The notes under the pieces: model-generated
Told to the model about the DNA's origin: nothing
The model's database searches: none
Seen by the model: only the letters and a program-made list of their open reading frames with translations
Shown here: positions 58,371 through 64,000 of the stretch, piece by piece
How positions within the stretch are numbered: position 1 is the stretch's first letter
Layout of the letters: each line of letters opens with the position of its first letter
Program-made: the position numbers and the translations under genes
Assembly (NCBI GenBank): GCA_026398275.1
Contig: JAPLTF010000072.1
Span: 1 to 64,000, forward strand
Direction of reading: 5' to 3'
DNA: 64,000 nucleotides
Origin: Verrucomicrobiota bacterium
GTDB taxonomy: Bacteria > Verrucomicrobiota > Verrucomicrobiia > Chthoniobacterales > Terrimicrobiaceae

Positions 58371-60590
58371 TCATTTCTCCGGGGCGGCATCGTCGGCATT
58401 GGCGTGGCCGATGACGCGTCCGTCGTCGAGGGAGTCAGCGCGGTGGGTTTTGAGTCGCTGGAACATGGTCCAGAGATCCCTGGAGCCGCCGATTGTGAAC
58501 CAGACGGTGGTGACGACGGCCACGAGGGTTCCCACGATGTATTGTTGGATGAAGAACCAGTTCGCCCAGTAGTGGGCGGGCCATGGCGAAAGCGCGTTCC
58601 AGGCGAGGATGACGATAAATGCGCCGAATCCCCAGCCGAGGCTCCAGACCATCACAGAAATCGAGAGCGCCTTGTCGCCCCGCGTGAAATGCTCGTCAAT
58701 TCCGGAGAGGGATTTCAGAAAGCGCAGGATGCCCCACTTGGAGGGAGCCGCTTTTTCCACCACGGCCACGGCATCGTCGGCCCGCGCATACTCCCCGCGA
58801 TGGAGCATGCGGTCCAGGTTGAAATTCTGCCGGCAGGTGAGGAGCGATCCGCCAACGTAGGAGGCGATGGCCGCCAGCATCGTGAGGAGATAGACTTCCT
58901 GGCCGTTCAGGAAAAATTTGTCCGGCGTGACCCGCCACATGATCATCGGCTCGAAAGGTGCGGAGAAGCCTTCGATGCAGGTCGTGATGAACCCGAGCAT
59001 GTCCGGGCTCGTGGAGAGGATCGGGTAGATCGAGCCGGTCCAGAAATTCGTGAGCGCGAAGCCGGTGACGGCGAGCCCGGAGCCGGCGAGCATCGCGGCC
59101 CACGCACCGGTCGTCGTGCCCTTTTTCCAGTAGAGCCCGCCGAGGATCACCGCGCCGGCCCCGCCGAGGTAAACGCTTCCGGTCAGCGCGAAGAACATGA
59201 GGATGTAGGTGACCTGCCCGAAAAGGATTCCGAATAAAAATGCATAGACCGCAACGAGCACGACCATCAGCCGCAGCCAGAGGAGTTGGGTCGCCGGTGC
59301 GAACGGGTTCTTTTTCATCGGCAGGACAAGATCCTGGATGAGGATCGAGCCCCAGGAGTGGAGGTAGGAGGAGTCCACGCTGATCATCAGGAAGATCATC
59401 ACCGCGCAAAACGCCCCGAGCACGCCGACCGGCAGGATGTCCCGCAGGGCGGAGGGCACGCGCATCTGGTTCTGGATCGTCTCGAACGCCTGCTTGGTCG
59501 CGGGGGATTCCTTGGCGAGGCGATTCTTCCAGGCGGCAAGGGCTTCCGGGGACCGCCCGGAATGGGGGTAGCCCTCCGGCGCATAGGCCATGCCCGTGTC
59601 CTCGAGTGCCGACCAGGCGAGGTGTTCCGTGTTGGCGGCGGCGCGATCCGCGAATTTCGGGCTGTGCAAAAAGGTGTAGGCCGCGATGGCCGCCAACAGG
59701 ATCATCAGGCCGGAAAACCCGCCGCGCCAGGTGCCGAGGATCTTTCCCATTTTTTGCTCGTGCGCGTTTTTTGCCGCCGCATTGAACCCCTGGCCGCCGG
59801 ACCACGAAAGTACGCTGTAGACGCTGCCAAGGATTCCCACGAGCACGAAGAAGAGGTTGAAGTCGCGGAGCTGCCCGACATCAAACGGGTTGAGCATCGA
59901 CTTGCCCGGCGGACGGTCCAGCAGGGCGGGCGCGATGTCGTTCCACCAGGAAAACCCGGCAAAGATCGAGACCGCCACCGCCAGATACATCGGGTAGCTG
60001 AGGATCCCCATCACGCAGTCCGAGGTCATGATCGTGAGCTGCCCGCCGAGGCAGGTGATGACGACGGCGATCGTCAGGAACAGCGCCATCAGCACCGCAA
60101 ATGTCGGCCACGAAAATCCCAGGAAATGGATCTTCTGCGGGAGGTCGCAGAAATAGACGAGGAACCGCGCGCCGACCGCCGGGAAGAGCCCGTAGTTGAC
60201 GATTCCGGAGATCGCCGCCAATCCGCTGCTGAAGATGCGGAACTTCTTGCTGTAGCGGATCTCGAAGAACTGCCCCATCGTCATCGCGCGGGATTCGCGG
60301 TAGCGGTAGATGGCGAATCCGGTCAGCGTGATCAGGAGCATGATCGGCGTGGCGAGCGCGCCCCAGAAGTTCACGGCAAACCCCGAGGCATACATGAACT
60401 CGAACTGCGCCACCACGGTGATGAGCCCCATCGAGGCCTCGCCCGCCGCCACCGCCACCACGTAGCGCCCCGCCACGCGGCCGGCCGCGAGGTAGTCGGA
60501 AATGCCTTTCACATAGCGTCGCGTGTGGAGCGAGATGGCAAGAACGAGCAGCAGGGGGATGCTGACGATGGTCCAGTCAAGTGGGTGCAT
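58371..60590 (-). CDS. Sodium:solute symporter (SSS) family transporter
   Basis: The 739-residue membrane protein has about 14 hydrophobic segments and the SSS pattern: an N-terminal Asp-Tyr-Leu-Ala-Ala-Gly-Arg, Gly-Glu-Ala-Ser, a Gly-Gly-Gln-Gly-Phe segment, and Val-Tyr-Leu-Gly-Gly-Ala-Gly-Ala later. A long loop of ~110 residues (about 315-420) interrupts the transmembrane part, and a C-terminal extension adds two further helices. Such transporters take up sugars, myo-inositol or sialic acid with sodium. It is the only evident sugar importer in the window and is followed downstream by nothing in its direction. The CBM9-like gene lies just upstream (15 bases apart), so the two form an operon. 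Confidence 0.9.
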   Translation of the reverse strand: MHPLDWTIVSIPLLLVLAISLHTRRYVKGISDYLAAGRVAGRYVVAVAAGEASMGLITVVAQFEFMYASGFAVNFWGALATPIMLLITLTGFAIYRYRESRAMTMGQFFEIRYSKKFRIFSSGLAAISGIVNYGLFPAVGARFLVYFCDLPQKIHFLGFSWPTFAVLMALFLTIAVVITCLGGQLTIMTSDCVMGILSYPMYLAVAVSIFAGFSWWNDIAPALLDRPPGKSMLNPFDVGQLRDFNLFFVLVGILGSVYSVLSWSGGQGFNAAAKNAHEQKMGKILGTWRGGFSGLMILLAAIAAYTFLHSPKFADRAAANTEHLAWSALEDTGMAYAPEGYPHSGRSPEALAAWKNRLAKESPATKQAFETIQNQMRVPSALRDILPVGVLGAFCAVMIFLMISVDSSYLHSWGSILIQDLVLPMKKNPFAPATQLLWLRLMVVLVAVYAFLFGILFGQVTYILMFFALTGSVYLGGAGAVILGGLYWKKGTTTGAWAAMLAGSGLAVTGFALTNFWTGSIYPILSTSPDMLGFITTCIEGFSAPFEPMIMWRVTPDKFFLNGQEVYLLTMLAAIASYVGGSLLTCRQNFNLDRMLHRGEYARADDAVAVVEKAAPSKWGILRFLKSLSGIDEHFTRGDKALSISVMVWSLGWGFGAFIVILAWNALSPWPAHYWANWFFIQQYIVGTLVAVVTTVWFTIGGSRDLWTMFQRLKTHRADSLDDGRVIGHANADDAAPEK

Positions 60591-60605
60591 GGGAACGGAC
60601 TGGAT

Positions 60606-61337
60606 TTATTCGAATGTTAGCTTTCCGAAATCCTTCGGGATATGGAACGCCGGGGTGGGATTGTGGACTTTCGCCCAGGTGAGCCAGTGCGGGCGCGAGG
60701 TGCGGTCGGCGCATTTATAAAAATTCCCCCTCCAGACCGTGCCCGGTTCCGGGGCAGGAAAACGGTGGATCTTTTGCAGGAGCGTAAACGGGATCCGCGC
60801 CTCGAGCGTCCAGTGCAGCGGACCCTTCCGCTCGGGCTCGACAATTCTCGGCAGCGTGGTCCGGATCGCTGCGCCTTGAAATTCCCTGGCCGTCGTATCG
60901 TGGATCCGCCTGCCCTTGGCCGGGCGATATTGCAGGAGCGCCGTCCCGCCGCAGTTCATCTCCAGATTGAAATACCCCGCCGACAAATCCGCCGACGGCG
61001 AAAAGAAAAACTCCACGCACGAATCCAGGCACACCATGTCGCCATGCCGCTTCGCCACCGCCCGCACCGCATATTCGGTGACATCGTAGCGCAGATAAAG
61101 CGCCTCCGCATCATAGGCGATCCGGAACTTCACCCGCGGAAGCGGACGCAGGCCCTTGCCCATCTCATGGCGCAACTTGTCGGCCGGGAACGCCTTCCAC
61201 TGCGAGGCTGTGGGAAATCCGTTGGCCGGTTTGGCCTCCGCATTTTGAGGAAGTGGCAATATGGGGCGGGTCGGCAGAGGCTCGGAGGCATTCACAGCGG
61301 CGAGCGTGAACAGGAAAAAAATGATCCAAGACTGCAT
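60606..61337 (-). CDS. Secreted carbohydrate-binding family 9-like protein
   Basis: From ATG 61337 the protein is 243 residues with a signal peptide (about 1-17, hydrophobic, ending Val-Asn-Ala-Ser). The mature part is a beta-sandwich with Ala-Leu-Tyr-Leu-Arg-Tyr-Asp-Val, Val-Glu-Phe-Phe-Phe-Ser-Pro and Tyr-Phe-Asn-Leu-Glu-Met-Asn, as in CBM9-like domains; Trp and Phe residues near the end could contact sugar. The frame extends to 61418, but that start would prepend 27 residues before the signal peptide. It precedes the SSS transporter gene in the same operon and may deliver or bind sugar at the cell surface. Confidence 0.8.
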   Translation of the reverse strand: MQSWIIFFLFTLAAVNASEPLPTRPILPLPQNAEAKPANGFPTASQWKAFPADKLRHEMGKGLRPLPRVKFRIAYDAEALYLRYDVTEYAVRAVAKRHGDMVCLDSCVEFFFSPSADLSAGYFNLEMNCGGTALLQYRPAKGRRIHDTTAREFQGAAIRTTLPRIVEPERKGPLHWTLEARIPFTLLQKIHRFPAPEPGTVWRGNFYKCADRTSRPHWLTWAKVHNPTPAFHIPKDFGKLTFE

Positions 61338-61389
61338 GTCGGCGAAAGGTTGATGAAGAAGTTTTAACAGAATTGCCAGAATGTCCGTG

Positions 61390-61440
61390 AAACATAGGAA
61401 CCTGGTCGAATATGTCAAGGTATTGTAATGACGTTATGCA
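61390..61440 (-). promoter_or_regulatory. Promoter of the CBM9-like/SSS operon with adjacent operator-like element
   Basis: On the minus strand TTGACA (61417-61412) and TATGTT (61395-61390), 16 bases apart, form a plausible promoter ~50 bases before the start codon at 61337. The element TGTAATGACGTTATGC (plus 61424-61439) lies directly upstream of the -35 box and resembles the TATGACGTCATA-like family. Confidence 0.45.
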
Positions 61441-61722
61441 TAAGGATTGTTACACCTCAATAAGCCATGGAATCCCGAGTCGCCCCTTGAAGGGACGGGG
61501 CATGTCTCAAATCTCTGATCGGCCGGCGCCCGTGCGCCCCGGAGAAATGAACCCGAAAGGAGTTTTTGAACCACAGTTGCTCCGTAGTAAGTAATCGCCA
61601 AATCCAGGATAAATGGGTCAAGCCGGAGGTTGACCCTCCAAGGCTCTCCACCTTGATTTTTCCCGCCTCCACGGCAGGCTTGTCTCACACCAAAATAAAT
61701 ATCTCAAAAATTCAAAAAATTG
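61441..61722. other. Intergenic stretch without a supported gene
   Basis: Between the divergent CBM9-like and PEP-CTERM genes no coding sequence with start, composition or similarity support is visible. It contains the 22-base inverted repeat at 61615 and short frames only. Confidence 0.6.
61615..61636. repeat. Inverted repeat GGGTCAA-N8-TTGACCC, copy 1
   Basis: The 22-base element pairs GGGTCAA with TTGACCC around eight bases. It matches the element at 62706 in all but two positions. The two copies flank the PEP-CTERM gene at 61817. Confidence 0.75.
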
Positions 61723-61758
61723 TTGACGAACCAAAGTCAGTATGACAATATGACGCAT
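61723..61758 (+). promoter_or_regulatory. Promoter with overlapping operator-like element for the PEP-CTERM gene
   Basis: TTGACG (61723-61728), a 17-base spacer and CAATAT (61746-61751) form a sigma-70-type promoter. The element TATGACAATATGACGCAT (61741-61758) covers the -10 box and the expected start of transcription. This is the same arrangement seen for the gene starting at 20129. Confidence 0.6.
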
Positions 61759-61816
61759 GTTCTCTAGGGAACGGACTTCAAAACAAAAATCCAAAATCCA
61801 AGAAAACCCAGACAAA

Positions 61817-62533
61817 ATGAAACCTCACAAATACCTCGCCAGCTTGCTGGCTGTCGTCACATCAATCGTCGTTTTCACCAGCGGTGCCAAAGCGCAAGTC
61901 GTTGTTGCCAATTATCAGAATGAAAACTTCTCGAACACGCACAACCCAACCTCGGCATCTCTAGGCTGGAATTATTTTTACACTTCGGCCACCTACGGAG
62001 TCAATCAGACAGTCACCTTAGGTACTTATACTTCGGCTTTCTACTGGAATGGTGCAGGAAACCCTGCCAACGCTGGCTGGGGCGGCGGGGGCGGTGCCCT
62101 CATGAATCAGTCGGATGGGGCGGGGGCGAGAGTGGGCCAGGTCCTTACCGGGGACGGTAATGCGCCAGTAATTGCTGAATGGACCTCCGATGTGAACGCC
62201 GCCACACTCACGGTGGCCGGTTCGTTTAGGAGGCTTGCATCCGGGCAGTCAAATTTTGGAAATCAGAACGTGTATATCCGCCTTAACAGCAACACTCCCA
62301 TCTTACTGACGTCAGTTGTCTACAATAACATCAGCACCAACACGTTCAGCTACGATATCTCGAATCTCGTAGTCGGCGACAAAGTTGCACTCGTCGTGGG
62401 TGGAAATGGAAACAACTGGGGGGGCGAGTCGATTTTAAATGCCACCTACAGCATTCCCGAGCCCACCACATGGGCCTTGCTCGCAGGCAGTCTGACCGTG
62501 GTGACAATCCTGCGCCGCCGCAGGAAGTCCTAA
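61817..62533 (+). CDS. PEP-CTERM protein carrying the shared secreted module
   Basis: From ATG 61817 the protein is 238 residues: a signal peptide (about 1-29, ending Gly-Ala-Lys-Ala-Gln), then a module beginning Val-Val-Val-Ala-Asn-Tyr, and a C-terminal PEP-CTERM tag (Ile-Pro-Glu-Pro, hydrophobic helix, four arginines). The module has Leu-Gly-Trp-Asn-Tyr-Phe, Ala-Glu-Trp-Thr-Ser-Asp-Val and Val-Val-Gly-Asp-Lys-Val-Ala-Leu-Val-Val-Gly-Gly then Asn-Asn-Trp-Gly-Gly-Glu. It matches the second half of the 1313-residue protein and all of the small protein at 19401. The longer frame from 61757 begins at the probable transcription start and lacks a signal at its N-terminus. The PEP-CTERM tag indicates exosortase processing. 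Confidence 0.88.
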   Translation: MKPHKYLASLLAVVTSIVVFTSGAKAQVVVANYQNENFSNTHNPTSASLGWNYFYTSATYGVNQTVTLGTYTSAFYWNGAGNPANAGWGGGGGALMNQSDGAGARVGQVLTGDGNAPVIAEWTSDVNAATLTVAGSFRRLASGQSNFGNQNVYIRLNSNTPILLTSVVYNNISTNTFSYDISNLVVGDKVALVVGGNGNNWGGESILNATYSIPEPTTWALLAGSLTVVTILRRRRKS

Positions 62534-62551
62534 TTATTCAATGTTTGGGGG

Positions 62552-62584
62552 TTAGAGCCGGCGGGGCGTTTTCATTCCGCCGGT
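62552..62584 (+). terminator. Terminator-like hairpin after the PEP-CTERM gene
   Basis: GAGCCGGCGG pairs with CCGCCGGTTC around a loop containing TTTT. A second G/C-rich hairpin with CTTTTTCG follows at about 62600-62632. Both lie just after the stop codon at 62533. Confidence 0.5.
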
Positions 62585-62705
62585 TCGAACGAAGCTTCGC
62601 CGGTCCTTGGGGGGGCCGGCGGGGCTTTTTCGTGTCCGGTTTTGGAGGGGATGGCATGTCCAAATGGGATTGGCCCACACGGCCCACGTCGCGCGGAAAA
62701 CAAGA

Positions 62706-62727
62706 GGGTCAAACCGCAGGTTGACCC
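62706..62727. repeat. Inverted repeat GGGTCAA-N8-TTGACCC, copy 2
   Basis: The element matches the 61615 copy at 20 of 22 bases and overlaps the stop codon of the GntR-type regulator gene (62709). It may also act as a bidirectional transcription stop between the convergent genes. Confidence 0.75.
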
Positions 62728-63797
62728 GCCAGGAGTGTGGGTGGGATAACCTCGCAGTCGAGTTCTTCGAAAACCGTCTCTCTCTTGCCCTCGATTAGCT
62801 CGATGAGGCGCTCTGCCGCGAGCACCTGCATCTTTTTCGCCGGGGGGATCAGGAGGTAGGCCCGCACATCCGGGGGAATCGCCGGACGGGCTGATGTCGC
62901 GACCGCGAAGGTGAGCCCCTTCTTGATCGGCCCAAGCGCCTGTAACGCCTTGATCAGCCTGGTGAAGATGCAATCCGTTGTCACCACGGCAATCGGGGTG
63001 GTGGATTTCTGGATCAGTCGGATCAGCGATTCGGGAGGGTTGTCGTTTTCGCACAGGTAGAGCAGCTCTTCCGACTGCCCGACTTCTGCAAGCGCGCTCG
63101 AATAGCCGCGGAGAATTTCCAGCGACATGGCCAGTTTCATCGGCTCCAGGGCCAGGACCACGCGCGCCCCCTCATTGGCCAGTTTCAGCGTCATCTCCTT
63201 GCCAGCTTCCTCGATGCGGGTTCGGACCTGGTTGGCCTCCCGGGGCAGTATGTGGTTGCCGACGGATACCAGCCTGACTCCGAATTGGTTGCCGAGCGCG
63301 AGGTGCGCTTCGTTGACGTTGCCGTCCAGAATCACCCCGCTGCAAAGCTGCTTCTCCAAGGCCGCCGGATACCGCCCGCGGATGAGATCCTCTTCGGTCA
63401 GGGCCGCCCAACTGAATGGAATCCCGCGCTCCGAGAGGTAGCGCTCGGTGGTGATGATCTCCTCGGTGTTGTAGGCTTCGTCCGGGGAGACGCCGACCAG
63501 AATGAAGGCCACCATGCCAACGTTTCCATTTTCCAGTTTCGGGCGGGTGTCCACAACAAAAGTCCCCCGCCCGATCTCCCGGCTCACGAGCCCCTCGTTC
63601 TGCAAATACTCCATCGCCTTGCGCACCGTGATCCGGCTCACCTGAAACCGTTCGCCCAGCTCCCCTTCGGTCTGCAACTGGCTTCCAACCGCATACTTGC
63701 CGGCTTGAATTTCGCTCATCAGCGTTTCGATCACCTGCCGATACTTCGGAACCCGCAGCTCCGTCAGGCGACGTTGTGATTTTGCATGTGTATTCAC
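62709..63797 (-). CDS. GntR-family regulator with LacI/periplasmic-binding-type sensor
   Basis: With GTG 63797 as start the protein is 362 residues. Residues ~13-80 are a GntR winged helix: Lys-Tyr-Arg-Gln-Val-Ile, then Leu-Gly-Glu-Arg-Phe-Gln-Val-Ser-Arg-Ile-Thr-Val-Arg-Lys-Ala and Gly-Arg-Gly-Thr-Phe-Val. Residues ~95-355 resemble a LacI-type sugar-binding domain. This is the AraR-like arrangement. The frame extends to 63950, but this would cross the A/T-rich promoter region. It converges with the PEP-CTERM gene and is divergent from the gene starting at 63905. Operator-like sites flank its start, suggesting autoregulation and control of the TATGACGTCATA-like sites elsewhere in the window. 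Confidence 0.9.
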   Translation of the reverse strand: MNTHAKSQRRLTELRVPKYRQVIETLMSEIQAGKYAVGSQLQTEGELGERFQVSRITVRKAMEYLQNEGLVSREIGRGTFVVDTRPKLENGNVGMVAFILVGVSPDEAYNTEEIITTERYLSERGIPFSWAALTEEDLIRGRYPAALEKQLCSGVILDGNVNEAHLALGNQFGVRLVSVGNHILPREANQVRTRIEEAGKEMTLKLANEGARVVLALEPMKLAMSLEILRGYSSALAEVGQSEELLYLCENDNPPESLIRLIQKSTTPIAVVTTDCIFTRLIKALQALGPIKKGLTFAVATSARPAIPPDVRAYLLIPPAKKMQVLAAERLIELIEGKRETVFEELDCEVIPPTLLAGQPAV

Positions 63798-63810
63798 TGT
63801 AGTTATCCCA

Positions 63811-63873
63811 ATATAACGTCTTATTTGATAAAGCAAGACATTATATTTTATAAAAACAATATATCGACATAAC
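63811..63873 (-). promoter_or_regulatory. Promoter region of the GntR-type gene with two operator-like elements
   Basis: The region is very A/T-rich. ATATAACGTCTTAT (63811-63824) lies just upstream of the start codon and ATATCGACATAAC (63861-63873) further up. A minus-strand TATAAT (63845-63840) could be the -10 box between them. The second element read on the minus strand, GTTATGTCGATAT, shares its first nine bases with the element upstream of the GH2 gene. Confidence 0.5.
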
Positions 63874-63904
63874 AGAATTGACGACGGGTTGTTTTTAACG
63901 CGTA

Positions 63905-64000
63905 ATGAAGTCCATGAACCTCTCTGCCTCCAACTCCACTGTGCAGTCACTCAAACGTCTGCCGTTTACCACATCGCCCGAGGACACGGTGGGTTCCTGG
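63905..64000 (+). CDS. Start of an unidentified gene, cut by the window end
   Basis: ATG 63905 opens a frame of 32 codons without a stop to the end of the window. The encoded start is hydrophilic with Ser/Thr/Asn and shows no signal peptide or known motif. It is divergent from the GntR-type gene with the operator-like element (63861-63873) in between, so it may be a target of that regulator. Too short to identify. Confidence 0.45.
   Translation, partial: MKSMNLSASNSTVQSLKRLPFTTSPEDTVGSW

Noticed and set aside
59286-60620. 444-codon charged open frame opposite the SSS transporter
   Set aside because: The His/Arg/Glu-rich product is the usual antisense image of a hydrophobic membrane protein.
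1-64000. tRNA, rRNA, CRISPR arrays, prophage genes or insertion sequences with transposase
   Set aside because: Reading both strands showed no cloverleaf-like genes, no regularly spaced repeats and no transposase or phage proteins that could be supported.

Overview
The window looks like an accessory carbohydrate-degradation region from a Verrucomicrobiota-type bacterium. The reasons are two secreted proteins with PEP-CTERM tails, a prepilin-like protein of the DUF1559 type, paired DUF4838 proteins, LacI and GntR sugar regulators, and a dense set of glycoside hydrolases with no SusC/SusD pair. The assignment rests on gene content only. No rRNA, tRNA or CRISPR array was seen.

Region by region. 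(1) 1-19.1 kb: a partial carbohydrate-active protein, a PEP-CTERM protein, a minus-strand operon GH94-GH94-GH28, a divergent LacI regulator, then a plus-strand series GH78, YdjC-like deacetylase, GH116, secreted esterase, SGNH esterase, GH130 phosphorylase and deoC. Three near-identical LacI-type operators (1681, 7961, 9142) tie the PEP-CTERM gene, the GH94 operon and the GH78 operon to one regulator. (2) 19.4-31.3 kb: a small secreted protein, then a plus-strand series of beta-helix protein, UroD-like protein, GH39-like protein, GH31, GH127 and GH29-like. (3) 31.4-38 kb: tandem duplicated DUF4838 proteins and a secreted alpha/beta hydrolase. (4) 38-43.8 kb: a visibly more A/T-rich block with an S9 peptidase, a creatininase-family protein, a cytidine-deaminase/GNAT fusion and three more GNAT acetyltransferases, together with a convincing integron attC-like site and two dispersed palindromic repeats. 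(5) 43.8-48.2 kb: a GH2 gene bounded by ~500-bp direct repeats, with gene fragments beside it. (6) 48.3-53.4 kb: LamG/DUF1961-like protein, six-hairpin glycosidase and heparinase II/III-type lyase in one operon. (7) 53.5-64 kb: a 1313-residue secreted mosaic protein, a prepilin-like protein, an SSS-family transporter, a CBM9-like protein, a second PEP-CTERM protein, a GntR-type regulator and the start of one more gene.

How it fits together: most hydrolases lack signal peptides, and three are phosphorylases (two GH94, one GH130). This suggests that imported oligosaccharides are dismantled inside the cell, with part of the energy conserved as sugar phosphates. A few exported proteins (PEP-CTERM, DUF4838, esterases) would act outside or in the envelope. 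GH28, GH78, GH127, GH29, GH2, esterases and a lyase point to decorated pectin-like or mucilage-like polysaccharides, but the substrate is inferred.

The most interesting observations are a ~185-residue secreted module shared by three proteins, each with the same TATGACGTCATA-like element at its 5' end (also found beside the GntR gene); the LacI operator set; and the cassette-like island with an attC site and a deaminase-acetyltransferase fusion.
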